Source: Hyperoodon ampullatus | Lineage: Eukaryota; Chordata; Mammalia; Artiodactyla; Ziphiidae | NCBI GenBank assembly: GCA_949752795.1 | Contig: OX457056.1 | Coordinates: 91,844,942 to 91,908,941, forward strand | Length of the DNA stretch: 64,000 nt | Direction: 5' to 3' | Shown here: one piece after another, positions 11,744-23,616 of the stretch | Position numbering within the stretch: the first letter of the stretch is position 1 | Layout of the letters: every line of letters begins with the position of its first letter | The notes under the pieces: model-generated | The model's database searches: none | The model's input: only the letters and a program-made list of their open reading frames with translations | Told to the model about the DNA's origin: nothing | Position numbers and translations under genes: made by a program

Positions 11744-13821
11744 CTAAGAAACCATGACGTAGAAAATCAGTGGTAGCCAACCCCCATGAGAGGAAGAGAA
11801 TACACCGCCACCTGCACAAATGGAGAGCAGGAGGGGTCCAACAAGCTTCAAACCAGCAAACGGCCAAACCACTCGCAAGAATAAAAGGATACTCGCTTAT
11901 GTAGAGCTGCCTTCTACAGGCTCGGCTAGCTGGAGCCTAGCCAGCAGAGAAAAGCGCAACGGAGGGGGGGTCTCTGTTTGGTCAAAGGAGACATCCCAGA
12001 ACTTTCGTACCAATGAAAATACGTAGAATTGCTCTGCATTACTGCCCTCTGCCTCCCAGGGAGAACAGTATTTGGACAAACCCCCTCACCCTGAGATAAT
12101 GGAGACGAGGGGGAGAGTTTCTGAGAGAAGGAGGTTGGGGAGAGGACAAGCGGAAAGGTGCAGTCTGGACACACGGGTTCTGAGGACCGACCAGCAGGGA
12201 TGCCTCAGATACTGCCCACTGCGGGCCATCAGGTAACCAGGCAGGCAGGGCCCACTCTCCCTCCCTATCCCTGTGCTTCTGGGCAAGTGATTTCCCTTCT
12301 CTGGCTCTCAGGTTCCTCGCTTGTAAACACAAGGGTTGGCTTAGGGCTACATTTACCCAAACAGGCTCATGAGAGCCCTGGAGATGTTAACGGATGCGGG
12401 GTTTCTGGGGCCAAGTCTGCACAATGCTGCCTTCTATCCTGAAGTTCCTCCTCGCACATTAGCATACTGAGGGATTTGAGAAATCCTGCAGAAAAGGATT
12501 TTCTTTTGTGTTTGATGCAGCATTTCGCCAACTTACATAAACATGGAAAGCTTTTTTCACTAGATGACCATTAATATTTCTCGGTAGGAAGTCACAAAGA
12601 CCACAGTTTACGTGGATAACTCTCCTAGAATAGAGGATTTTCTGGTTGCCTTCCAGGACCCCCTCTATGAAGGTCCTGAATCAGTGTAAATGCTGTTCAA
12701 CTTGTGCACATTTTCAATGCATATTATTTGTAAAGGACAAATTTTAAGAGAGTATTACTCAGAAATCTATGGAGTAAAAACCCTGTTCGTAAAAATAAGC
12801 AAAATAACAACATCAGCAGAAACATAAGATTTATAGTGAACCCTGTATTTTTCAGGAACATGACATTTTAATGTATAAACCTCCAGGGCTAAACAGAAAA
12901 CACCTTCATGCCCCATAGGAAGACCTAGATTACATGGGTGGGAGAAGAGGTGAGTTCCTCGACCACTGGCAAGTGTTAACTCCTGCCTGCCACCACAGTG
13001 ACTAACCTTTCTTAAGTTTTGATGCACCAAGAAAAGATGTGCATGTCTGAGGATGGAGGGCTGGGAGACTGGGCAGAGAAACTATTTCGACCTCAGCTCT
13101 AGACCCCTGAGGGTTTTAGGCGGCAGGAATGGGCGTCTGTGAGTTACCCTGAATATACCACAACCACGGGCAGGGTAAACGTAACTCACAGTAAGCCTTC
13201 ACAGGATAATTAAAATGTCGAGTTTCTTGGCTTCTGGGGACAGAACACAGGGAAGGACTGGCTATTTCACATTGTCCAAGAGCTGGAACTGGCTGGTGCT
13301 GGTAAAGAGATGGGCAACTCTGGGTCCTGTATCAACTCAGAATATGATAACTTTCTTATCACCTATCCACAAACTGATGTTATTGATTTCCTCATGATTC
13401 CTTATTAAGTGATTTTTTTTTTGGCCTGTCTTCTAAATAAGGAGTTCCAATATTTAGGCAATACTAACAATATTATCGGGTGACCACTGTGTGTCATGTA
13501 CTATGCTAAATCCGTTTTATAATTTGCCTTTAATCCCAACAGGAGAGTGCTTATACTTGCTCACCATTTGTTTACCCAGCACGAGTATCTGGCACATTGA
13601 ATGAATGAACAAACAGATGAACAAACAATCAGATGAAAGGGCAACCTCCCCAGGTAGGCGTTCTTATCCTATTTTACCAGTGAGGAAGGTAACTGACTTC
13701 TCCAAAGCTACTTGGCTACAAGACCATGGAACTGGGATTCAAAAATCAGATCTGTCGGGCTCCACTGTCTGGTTCCTTGTGACGACACAAAGCCATCCCC
13801 TGAGCTAAGCCCTTTACGTAC
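11744..13821 (-). other. USP46: USP46 intron 6 (2,078 bp)
   Basis: Includes an old MIR-type SINE in reverse orientation at about 13465-13760. The remainder shows no gene or young repeat that I can identify. Confidence 0.9.
13465..13760 (-). mobile_element. MIR SINE, diverged
   Basis: The reverse-strand MIR pattern is visible: a block like CACTGTGTGTCATGTACTATGC, then TTACCAGTGAGGAAGG, then a segment matching the AACTGGGATTCAAA region. It is interrupted in the middle by an AT-rich piece with GAATGAATGAAC, perhaps a fragment of an L2 tail. Confidence 0.6.
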
Positions 13822-13905
13822 CTTTTCTGGGCTTCCTGTTTGCTGCAACACGTTTCACAATAATACTTCTGTTCACTACACAGTGTTTCTGTGTTGCTGA
13901 AGTCT
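13822..13905 (-). CDS. USP46: USP46 exon 6: second zinc-binding cysteine pair
   Basis: This 84-bp exon has acceptor CTCTGCAG and donor GTACGT. It completes Arg213, encodes Asp214 to Lys240 and starts Arg241. It carries [14 protein letters not shown]: Cys229 and Cys232 pair with Cys182 and Cys185 of exon 4 to bind zinc at the tip of the fingers subdomain. In this family the fingers are the docking surface for the activating WD40 protein WDR48 (UAF1). Confidence 0.97.
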
Positions 13906-14230
13906 CTGCAGAGAAAAATATTTTCAACTTAAAAGAAGTCCAAAATGCACTCAGTTTACCATGTTTTAAACCCCCTATTACCTGTAGGGTAATTTTTAAG
14001 TGAATGTGGGGAAAGAAGTAATGAGAAAAGATCCTTTTTAGAAGCAGGTGCTATGACGCATGAGAGCATGTCCACTGGGCTGGGTTATGATTTCACCACA
14101 AGAGATTTTCAAGTATAGCTTTATTTAATGGGACACAGATAGATCTAAATTAGGATTTCCAACTGATTCAGAAAAAAAACTCAGGGTTTAACAGAGAGTA
14201 CCTGTAAATTGGAAATAAAATTACAATGGA

Positions 14231-14460
14231 GGGCTTCCCTGGTGGCGCAGTGGTTGGGAGTCTGCCTGCCGAGGCAGGGGACACGGGTTCATGCCCCGGT
14301 CTGGGAAGATCCCACATGCTGCGGAGCGGCTGGGCCCGTAAGCCATGGCTGCTGAGCCTGCGCATCCGGAGCCTGTGCTCCGCAACGGGAGAGGCCACAA
14401 CAGTGAGAGGCCCGCGTACCGCAAAAAATAAATAAATAAATAAATAATAAAATTAAAAAA
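14231..14460 (+). mobile_element. CHR SINE, short form, with AAAT tail
   Basis: Full-length short CHR SINE with several CpG-decay changes and a tail of AAAT repeats. It is flanked by the direct repeat ATTACAATGGA at 14220-14230 and 14461-14471, a target-site duplication typical of L1-driven insertion. Confidence 0.95.
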
Positions 14461-15234
14461 ATTACAATGGAAAAATACTAACTCTAGTAAAAGCCAACCA
14501 TTTCAGTGAAAGTCGAGTCCAAAAATGTCAATCAAACAAAATGCAAGGCGTCATTATTACGTGGTTAATGAAAAATGGTCTGTCTCAGGTGGTATTTTCA
14601 AAGAGTACAAAAGTAAAGATAATAAAATTTAAAGCATATTCAATGGCCCTTATATTGAACTAAGGAAGTCCCAAATGATCAGGAGATGTCTACCAAGCCC
14701 CTGCTCCCTACCTCCCCACACGCCGGGAGATAACTTCAGCCTGCCTCCTGAGAACAAATGCCACTGGGATGTTATATCTGTATTCACCTTATCATGAGGT
14801 TTTACTGTACTACCTATAGTTTTCATTTTTTAAATGTCATGGCTTTTCATTCTTCTCTGGTCCCTGAGATTCTACTTAACATTCCTGTGGTACTGCTTCA
14901 AAGGCTGAATAGAACATTCAGAATATCATAATACCCCAGAGTCTTGAAAAAGTCCATGACATTTCCTTATTCATAGGGAGTGTCCTAGCGCCAGAGTGAT
15001 CAGATTTATTTAAATAGAAAATGTTATTTACATGGTGTTAATGACTCAACCACTTAAACAGAGCTTATCAAGAGAAAACATAGGTTGTTCATTCATTAAA
15101 TTCCCCAGTGGCTACTGACAGTACCCTGGGCTAGGTGCTGGGGGTCCGCAGAGAATGCCTGCCCTCACCCAGCTCACAGTCTGCCAGAGACACGTGCAAG
15201 AAGCCACTTGCAACACAGTGTTCACTGCAGGCTA

Positions 15235-15790
15235 AACATAAATCATTTCACACGATTGACTCCCCTGCCTAAAATCCTCCAATAGTTTCTCAATAAAACT
15301 CAAATCTCTTACCATGGCCAACAGACCGTCTGTCCTCAGAGTCCTGACTGCTCTTCTGGCCCACCTCCCGCCCCACCCCATCTCCTTCACTCTGCTCCAG
15401 CCCCGCCGGCTGGCCTTCTCTGTAGCTCCAGAGTGCCACGCTCTCCCTGCCTCGGGGCATTCGCTGCTGCTATTTCCCCTGCACTGACAGCTTCTTTCCA
15501 GATGCTTCCATGGCCGGCCCAGCTCACTGCTCAGAGCTCAGCTTAAATGTCACCTCTTTGGAGAGGACTTCCCCAGCCACTCTCTCCAAACCCATCCAGC
15601 CCCTACTCCATTGCTGTCTTGTTTTCTTCTGAGCACTTATCACTATCTGAAGCATCCTCCTATTCGATGGATCACCCGCCTCCCCTCTGTGTGGGCAGTG
15701 ACCCTGTCTGTCTCATTCACTGCTAGAACCCCAGCACTGAGAACAGGCCCAACCCATAACGGCCCTCAATGATGTGTGTCGGCTGAACAA
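15235..15790 (+). mobile_element. L2 LINE 3' region
   Basis: The plus strand shows the L2 order: CCTAAAATCCTCCAATAG, then CTTCACTCTGCTCCAG, then CAGCTTAAATGTCACCTC, then the CTGTCTGTCTCATTCACTGC block, and the tail GAACCCCAGCACTGAG. It is well preserved for an L2 copy. Confidence 0.85.
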
Positions 15791-16979
15791 AGGAACAAAG
15801 AGAGAATCGTGTGTATAAAGTCCAGGGGAAAGCACAGAGGACAGAGAAATGAACTGGCATTATTCAGGACGTTTCCCCAAGGGGTGATCTCTGAGTCAAG
15901 TTCGCAAAAAGGGAAAGTGAGCCAGGGGGTAAGAGTCCAGGGTCCCAGACAGAGTGAAGGCTGAGGCCCAAAGGCATGAATGCAAGGTACAGAGCACGCT
16001 TCTTAGAAGCTGTGTGGACCGTGTGGCTCTCTAACTGGTCTCTGCAGGGGCGACAGCATCAGACAGTGCTTTTTGGATCACTTCTGGCAGCGCTCTGGGG
16101 GAAGGACTGGAGGGGGTCAAAAAGCAAGGAAACAGTTTAGAAGGCAATTACACTCAACCCTCAGATTTCAAGTGCTTGGTGCCTAATTCAGACTCAAACT
16201 TAGCTGAATGCATACTAGCCAGCTCTTCATGGAGTTAACTGATGTGAAATCTCTTCTTGGCCCACACACGGTTTATTGGGGTGGAACGGGAACAACCAAG
16301 GAGAAGTGGGGGATGAGCCCGGGTGATGGTGGAGATTCACATTTTTGGAATGTCTACCACAGACAAATCTCTTCATCCAACTAAAGAATCAGAATAAGTA
16401 AGGCAGGCACAACAACAAATAAGGAATTAAACACTTTCTACTCTCTCTTATTCTCCCTCCCCCCGTCAAAACAAACAGAAGTTTTTGTAGACCCACTACG
16501 TAGAAATATAGCAGAAGTTGGTACCTAATGTGAAGACCTGATTCACAAATAACCACCATCCTGCCCAGCCCTAGCTGGCTGGAAGCTCAATGACACAGGA
16601 GAGACAGGGTGATGCTTTTGGATCATCTGTGAGTTGAGAATTGGAAAATGCGGCTAAGTTAGGAACACAGAGTGGCCCTGGCAAGAAACTGAGGCAGAGC
16701 AGACCTGTCAGGTGATGCTATACAGTTGTGGGAACAAAAGCAGGCAACAAAGGTTGAGGAAACTTTTCAATGAGAAAAATCAAAGAGAAGAGGAGAGAGT
16801 AGAGAGGTCTTTTTGACACTTGGGATAAATTACAACAAAGCACAGAGGAGAGGTTACTGGGAAAGCACAAAACTCTTCGTATTTCTTTAGAAAGAGTCAA
16901 AGTGGCAATGAAACACTTTTTAAAAATACACTTTGGGAACAAATCTAATATGAAACACATACCTGTAAACGGAAACTAT

Positions 16980-17165
16980 GAAACCTAATGGAAATGTATA
17001 CAAGAAAACTTGAAAAAAATGGAGAAAGACTATGTTCCTGGGTAAGATGGCTATAGGCTGTAAAGATAGCTACCATGTCCATGTTTAATGTCTATGTTTG
17101 ATACAATTTTAATTAAAATCTTAACTTTTCACTCAACACAATAGCTAAAAATTTGAATTTAAAAG
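16980..17165 (+). mobile_element. Old L1 ORF2 fragment, degraded
   Basis: A run ending in GATACAATTTTAATTAAAATC resembles the L1 ORF2 segment that encodes the conserved AIPIKI region. It is short and full of changes, so the family assignment is weak. Confidence 0.4.
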
Positions 17166-17370
17166 AATTCTCAAGCTAGGCTTCCCAATAATTTTCATGT
17201 CATGACCCACATAAAATAATGGTGCTACGTAGAAATGAAGCAGCACCGATGCGGCTGCTTCTCTGGCAGCTCCAGGCTCTGCCCAGCCTCCCAGAAGCTG
17301 AGGGGATCTACACGCACCTGTAACCCATCTTCTGGGGCACACCAGCTGGGAAGCTTTGTTCTAGAATCTG

Positions 17371-17551
17371 CAGCAGTGGTTCACCCAGCTGCTCATCAGA
17401 ATCACCTGGGGAGCTTTAAAAACAATCTCAATCGCCCCTCACCCTCCCCCAAGCCTAATTACAACAGAATCTCTCCAGGTAGAACCAGGCACTATTGTTC
17501 TTAAAGCTCCCTAGGTGGTTCCAGTATGCTGCGTGGGCTGAGAGCCACTGT
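17371..17551. mobile_element. MER5-type hAT DNA transposon remnant
   Basis: Shows the MER5 pattern: GTGGTTCACC near one end, TCAGAATCACCTGGGGAGCT inside, and a GAGAGCCACTG end. It is a non-autonomous element with no coding capacity. Confidence 0.75.
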
Positions 17552-17559
17552 CCCCAATG

Positions 17560-17725
17560 CTTTGCAAATATTAACATGCACTCATGCACTGGGAAATCTT
17601 GTCAAGACGTAGGCTCTGAGTCATGCACTCATTCTTGGAGGAGACCTGAGATGCTGCCGTACTAATGAGATCCCAGGTGATGTCAACGGCCCTAGTTCAC
17701 AGACCCCTGTTTGAGTAGCACAGAT
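17560..17725. mobile_element. Possible MER5-like fragment
   Basis: Contains TAATGAGATCCCAGGTGATG and a GACCCCTGTTTGAGTAGCAC end, like the second half of MER5 elements. The other end is not clear. Confidence 0.4.
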
Positions 17726-17733
17726 CTAGAGCG

Positions 17734-17886
17734 GGGGTTCTCAAACTCTGGTGGTATAAAAACCACCCAGAAAAATTAATTAAAAATAGATGCCCAGGCT
17801 CACAAAAGTCGAATATGGCCTGGGCCTCAATTTTTACCAACTTCCCCAGGTGATTCTGATATGCACCAAAGTTTGAGAACTACTGA
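17734..17886. mobile_element. MER5-type hAT element with inverted ends
   Basis: The ends GGGGTTCTCAAACT and AGTTTGAGAACTACTGA are inverted repeats. The flanks CTAGAGCG (17726-17733) and CTAGAGTA (17887-17894) form an imperfect 8-bp target duplication, as expected for hAT transposition. Confidence 0.8.
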
Positions 17887-20020
17887 CTAGAGTATTACAG
17901 AAGGTCAAAAAAAGAAATCCAAAAGAAAGACATGTCAGATATTAGCAAGCACCATATATAAATAATAACCAAAACCAAGACATAAGTGAGGGAAACAGAG
18001 AAACTAGTAGATGAGCATATGGCAATGGATGTGTGATGGGGATGCGTGTAAACTTAGCACATAGAGCAAGTTTCCAAAATGAATAGAAAAGACATTTCTT
18101 TAAAAAGAGAGTAATTTTAAACAAAGAGCTTTGGGAGAACTAAAAGGCTGACCTCCCTGGCCCTGGGAGAATGGGAATTTTTAATGACAGGAGGACACAG
18201 GAAGAGGAGAGTGGTTTCAGAACTTGGAGCACTTTGAGGAGAAAGGTACGTTTCTGTGCAGGAACCACAGGGAGGGACTAAGGCCCTGAAGCAAAAGACA
18301 AAAAATACCAAAAAGGACATGGGGGGATAATTAAGATAAACTTCACGTATTTTAAGTTTTTGCCTGAGGCCATTCCTGAACTTTTTAAAAGAAAAAAAAA
18401 CCTTTCTCAGCATCCTCCTATGATACAGATGGTTTACTCTGCCTAAGACACAGTGCTGAGATGTGAAATATCAGAATCATAGCTCAGCTACAATATGGCT
18501 TCAGTGCCTTCTCTAGACCTGTATCCTGAATTAACCACCATTTATATCATCATTTCTCTGGGACAAAAGTTCACGGAAAACACGCTGTAATTGATCATCT
18601 AAAGCCCTTCAGGAAGGAGGTGGCAGGGATCTTACGTTTAAATCCTACAATGTTAGCTTGATTTTTAACTTCTTTCAAAATCAAAACAAATGATAAAATA
18701 TCACATCAGAAGAGAGATGCAGGCATGATGTTAAAGAAGAAAACTCATAATTCTAGTTTGAGAAAGAAACCCTCAAGAATGCAAACCAAATTAAACCATG
18801 AAAGGGGCCAAAAAAGATCATAATCATTCCTCCTCTTTTGTCTCAAATAGAAAAAGCTAATGGATCAGCTGGCATCATTTATTCCCTGGAACTTTCTCCT
18901 GCACTTTGTTCTTTTGGGAAAGGCTGGAAAGCTGCCACCCCCATCACAGAACTGTCAGCGGTGAATGGCAACACCTGGCAGGCCTCTCTTTCTGTTGGGG
19001 AGGTGAGACCTTAGGCATATATGAGGGCAGGTCTAGGTAAGTCAGTCAAGGTCTGTGTTAAGGATGATGTAAGATGGGGTGGGGCAGGCACTTCAGGAAT
19101 ATCCGCCTGGACAGTCAGATGAGAATCTGATGTTGTTTAAAAGGTATTCTGAGGCTATTCTGTACCCACCCATCCTGCTTTAACGCCTCCACATGCCTCT
19201 AGCCTGCCTTCATCAGGTATGCATCGCCAATATACACATTTCTCCATGGAAAAGAAAAGGGGGGGCAGAAACATAACTCTGGGTTACATTTGTTTATAAC
19301 AAGGTTCCCCAAAGTTTGGAATTATAACTAACTAAAGTTAGCCCTTTACCTGCTTAGTCTCAAAGCTACAGTCACTGCCATCTGCCCTTTTGAACAGCCC
19401 AGAATTTCTTAGAGGGGAGGGGAACAGTCAGCCTCCCAAACTAACTCCCCTTCTCAAAAAGCAGAAATGGGCAAGTAATACCTTTCCTCCCACCCCCTCA
19501 CCTACGACCAGCGCTGGCACAACCTTAACTTTTTCGACTCCCTGTGAACACAAAACCCTGAGGAAATCAAAACTAGCTGCTTTTCACTGGAATATTAGGA
19601 GCCCATGCCATAAACTGAACCATTCGGAAGAAAGAAAGGCCATCCAGGCTCACAAAATGCTTTGCAAACAAAGAGGTAACAAATGTATCCTAGACACCTG
19701 GACCCAAGGCGTTTGGAGACAAGGGATGAAACATCAGACCAACAGGACGTGCTGCAGTAACCCTAGGGGGTGAGGGTAGGCTCAGAATCCTGGGAACTGG
19801 AGAGTAATCAGCCCCCAGCTCACACAATACATGATGCTCAGATGGACCAGGATGCTCTTCCAGGTTGGAGTTGGTGCCTTTGCCCTGAAAAACGACTTTC
19901 TAACAGCCAAACGGCCACAGCAAGTCTCTTTAATCTAGTCTAAAGAGTTCTAAGTAAACTGAACTCCTGATAGAACAATTCTGTTACACAATTCCCACTG
20001 ATAAAGATCAACAGTGGCTT

Positions 20021-20392
20021 GAAAGTGAAAGACAAATACCATGTGGTATCACTTATATGTGGAATCTAAAATGTGACACAAATGAACTCATCTATGAAAC
20101 AGACTCACAGGCATAGAGAACAGACTTGTGGTTGCCAAGAGGGAGGGGAGGTGGGGAGGGATGGACTCGGGTTTTGGGATTAGCAGATGCAAACTATTAT
20201 AGACAGATTGGATAAACAACAAGGTCTTACTCTATAGCACAGGGAACTATATTCAATATCCTGTGATAAACCATAATGGAAAAGAATGTATATACATGTA
20301 TAACTGAATCACCTTGCTGTACAGCGGAAATTAACACAACATTGTAAATCAACTATACTTGAATAAATTTTAAAAAATAAACAAAAAAAATA
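20021..20392 (+). mobile_element. L1 3' end (5'-truncated)
   Basis: Matches the artiodactyl L1 3' end pattern: ACTCACAGGCATAGAGAACA, GGGATTAGCAGATGCAAACT, CTGAATCACCTTGCTGTACA, then an A-rich tail. Similar sequences flank it (AAAGATCAACAGTGGCTT before, AAAATCAATAGTGCCTT after), a diverged target duplication, so it is older than the short CHR copies. Confidence 0.85.
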
Positions 20393-20925
20393 AAAATCAA
20401 TAGTGCCTTGTAGTGACACAATAAAACGTCTCTGAGCTGACGTATCATAAGCAATGGGAAGGCCCACCTGACCACCTGGTCTATACTGGCACCCCCAATA
20501 CCAGGCACTCTCTAGACGTGTTTAATGTCCTTCAAAGCACTGATCCCTGTCCATGGATTCCCACTAGACTGTAAGCGCCATGAGATGCATACCTGCCGCT
20601 CACCCTCGACCTCCAGTGTCCACAACAGAGCTGGGCTAATTATAAGCACTCATGATCACTTGTCGAAAGGAGGAGAAGACAGTGAGGACAGGAGAAGGGA
20701 ATTGTGCTTCTGTATCAACTTTGAGCACATTTTCAACACACAGGTCAATGCACAATAGCTACAGTAATCCTGGGCATGTGCTGCTCTTATACCCTGGGCT
20801 CCTTGCTTTTCCTCAACCCTAATCAAGAGGAAGTTTTTTTTTCCATAAGTGAGCTCCATACAATGCTGAAAGATGGAGGAAAAGGTAACGCCCTCATTGG
20901 TTCTCAGCTCAAAAGTGCATAATTT

Positions 20926-21041
20926 TTTTTTTTGGCCACGTTGCACAGCTTGCGGGATTCTTAGTTCCCGGACAAGGCATTGAACCCCGGCCACAGCAGT
21001 GAAAGCTCCAAATCCTAACCACTGGACCGCCAGGGAATTCC
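20926..21041 (-). mobile_element. CHR/Bov-tA-type tRNA SINE, reverse orientation
   Basis: A T-run is followed by the reverse complement of the tRNA-like SINE, ending GACCGCCAGGGAATTCCC. This is the only SINE of this group in the window lying in the same sense as USP46. Short CATAAT flanks suggest a target duplication. Confidence 0.85.
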
Positions 21042-21455
21042 CATAATGTTTTAAATAACAGAATAGATAAGCGTAGAAAAAGAAAGTAATGGTAGGCAAC
21101 TGTAGCACTTTTTAACTTAATTGTGTGACTCTGTGATTGTGTGTGTCTCTGTGTGTGAGAGGGAGAGAGGCCGATGAGAGCCCAAAGCACACATCTGTAT
21201 TAAAGATCAAAACCTTATTTTTAAACTTAATGACTAATGACTTCCACTTGATCCTCTCTCTCCTCAGCAGGACTCTTCTCCAGACCACATACACTTATTT
21301 TTAATCTCTCTTAGGAAAGAAGAAATAGAAAATAATAGGATTATATTTGTTTAACAGAAAGGAAGATTATGTCCTGAAGAAACACAAGATTTTTCCCCCA
21401 TGTACTTACTAGCCTGATCAAAAGCTCAGACCACTGTCAGAATTCATGAGGTTAC

Positions 21456-21532
21456 CTTAGACAGTGGGTAATAGATGTATTCTGCTCCACATCAACAGAA
21501 AGGTCAAGAAAATCTTCATCTTTGCTACTAAC
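21456..21532 (-). CDS. USP46: USP46 exon 5: fingers segment
   Basis: This 77-bp exon has acceptor CTCCAG and donor GTAACC. It encodes Val188 to Leu212 and the first two bases of Arg213 ([15 protein letters not shown] then [10 protein letters not shown]). It links the two zinc-binding cysteine pairs in the fingers subdomain. Splicing from exon 4 in phase 0 and to exon 6 in phase 2 restores the frame exactly. Confidence 0.97.
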
Positions 21533-22040
21533 CTGGAGCAAAAAAAGAAAAAAAGTATTAGGCACAAAATACATAATAGGCAAGTAGATAAAACTTTGAA
21601 CACCTACAGGTAACCAAAAACCATAGCTGCAGTAAAAGTCAGGTATGGCTTTGTATACTCTCTGGCTACCAGTTACCTTGAAAACAATCCAAAACAAGAG
21701 GAAATCCTAAATTCTCCATTTAACCTTATCTGTGTCCAGCTTTGATTCAGGCTTTTCATAATTAAAACTCAACCAGATTTCTCTTCCTGTCCATTCATTG
21801 CCCCCACTGTTTCAAAGCAGGAAATATCAAACAGGTATCCATATAGCTCAGCCTGGCAGAATGATAACAATGGAAATGGAAAAAGGACAAGAGCCTTAAA
21901 AAACCTACTGCTCAGGTGATCACCCTCCATTCAGCTGTCTGCACTTCTTGCCAGTCCCCTGAAATCACTCCCTTCCTCCTGTGCCTAGCCATTCAAACTG
22001 TGTGGGGGGCCCGGGGGCCGAATGTGCTATGGGCTGGAGG

Positions 22041-22047
22041 GTCTCGG

Positions 22048-22097
<50 letters not shown>
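22041..22097. repeat. Compound simple repeat (TCTGTC)n, (TC)n, (AC)n
   Basis: The plus strand moves from TCTGTC hexamers to pure TC to pure AC dinucleotides without interruption. Frames running through it are not genes. Confidence 0.95.
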
Positions 22098-22539
22098 CTG
22101 TCCTCTGGCCCAGGAAGTGTTGTCCTTTGTAGAACACGCCCATGCTGTCTGTGGTACCACTCAGACCTGGAGCTAGCCGGGAGCCTGGGCTCACAGGGGC
22201 CCAGCAGACTGGACTGCTCTCAGCCACACCCATCACCAGCCCTGGCTGTTTCTTGGCCTGCACAGCTGACACCACACCAATTCTGGGTCTGGACTTATCA
22301 AAGCTCACCGAGTGGTGCTTGCCTTCCAGCAGCTCACCAGCTAGCCTGGCATTTCACTGTCTTGGAGTGGGAGGGACAAACTAGCCCAGCAGGAACTTTG
22401 AGGTGCCCAGTCAACTGGCAGCAAAACAACAATAATACTCCTGTAAGTGAGTCAACTATCCTATGACCCAATACTCCAATAGTCAGAGATGTGGACACAA
22501 TCCTTTATACTTTTATTAGTATACCCAAGAATGGGTATT

Positions 22540-22740
22540 GGCAGACTGCCCAACTCCATATCCTGTCTCTGCCACTTATAAAGTGGATGACACTAGGCAA
22601 GGTACTTAGCCTCTCTGTACCTCAGCTTCCTCATCTGTAAAGTGGGAGCAGTAAGAGTATCTATTTCATAAGGTTGTTGTAAGGATGAAATAAGACAATA
22701 CATGTAAAGTGCTTTAAGAGGTAAGCACTCAACAAATCAA
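22540..22740 (+). mobile_element. MIR SINE
   Basis: Clear MIR core and tail in order on the plus strand: GACACTAGGCAAGGTACTTA, CTCAGCTTCCTCATCTGTAA, then GGTTGTTGTAAGGATGAAAT. Confidence 0.9.
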
Positions 22741-23170
22741 GGACGGAAAAAACATTTAAAAGTGCCTAAAATGGTCAAAAAGTTGGGAATGGGTTACTAC
22801 GTTTTGAGTATCATATTAAATGAAACATGAGACTGCGCTCCTGCACTTCCACCGTCACCATGAGAAGGGTAACCCAGGCTAGCCCACTGCTGCCCAGAAA
22901 AAGATGAGAGACCCACAGAGGAGAGCTGTTCTCACTAAGGTGCCCCAGCTAAGCCCAGACAGGAGCACCATCCCCACCGGCCTCAGACACATACGTGAGA
23001 CAGCTGAAATGCAGACGTACGGGCTCAGCCAAGGCCAGTTGGATCAGGCGACCCCCCGCCAACCCATGGTTGCATGAACTACAGTAAAAAAATCAGAGTG
23101 GATTTAAGTCTCAGAGTTTTAGGGAAGTTTGTAACAAAGCAACAAATAACCAATACAACTACTTAACATG

Positions 23171-23616
23171 ACAGGCATTCCTCCTTTTACTGAACTTGGC
23201 AGATAGTGTGTTTCTTTCAATTTGAAGTTTTGTGGCAACCCTGTGTCGAGCAAGTCTAGTGGCAACAGCATTTGCTCACTTCGTGTTTCTGTGTCACATT
23301 TTGGTAATTTTCACAATATTTAAAACCTTCTTCATTATTATTATGCTTTATGGTGATCTGTAATCAGTGATCTTTGATGTTACTACTATGACTCACTGAA
23401 GGTTTGAATGATGGTTATCACTTTTTAGCATTAAGTATTTATGTACATTTTTTAGACATAATACTATTGCACACTTAATAGACTACAATATAGTGTAAAA
23501 ATAACTTTTATATGTATTGGGAAACCGAAAAATTTGTGTGACTCGCTTCATTGTGATATTCACTTTATTGCAGTGATCTGGAACCAAACCCACAGTATCT
23601 CCAAGGTATGTCTGTA
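23171..23616 (+). mobile_element. Tigger-type (Tc1/mariner) internally deleted DNA transposon
   Basis: The ends ACAGGCATTCCTCC and GGTATGTCTGTA are inverted, like Tigger1. Inside are GTTTTGTGGCAACCCTGTGT, TGGTGATCTGTAATCAGTGA and GGGAAACCGAAAAATTTGTG, all typical of Tigger1. At about 446 bp it lacks the transposase frame and could only have moved with help. Confidence 0.85.

Larger units (their letters stand above)
13906..21455 (-). other. USP46: USP46 intron 5 (7,550 bp)
   Basis: Contains a CHR SINE (14231-14460), an L2 fragment (15235-15790), a short old L1 fragment (about 16980-17165), three MER5-like DNA elements (17371-17886), an L1 3' end (20021-20392) and a reverse CHR-type SINE (20926-21041). 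The stretches 15790-16980 and 17890-20000 show no gene. The 127-codon open frame at 19390-19773 is not recognised. Confidence 0.9.

Noticed and set aside
11404..11757. 117-codon plus-strand frame
   Set aside because: It is the antisense shadow of GC-rich USP46 exon 7.
19390..19773. 127-codon plus-strand frame
   Set aside because: No recognisable domain, no splice or promoter context, and ordinary intron composition around it.
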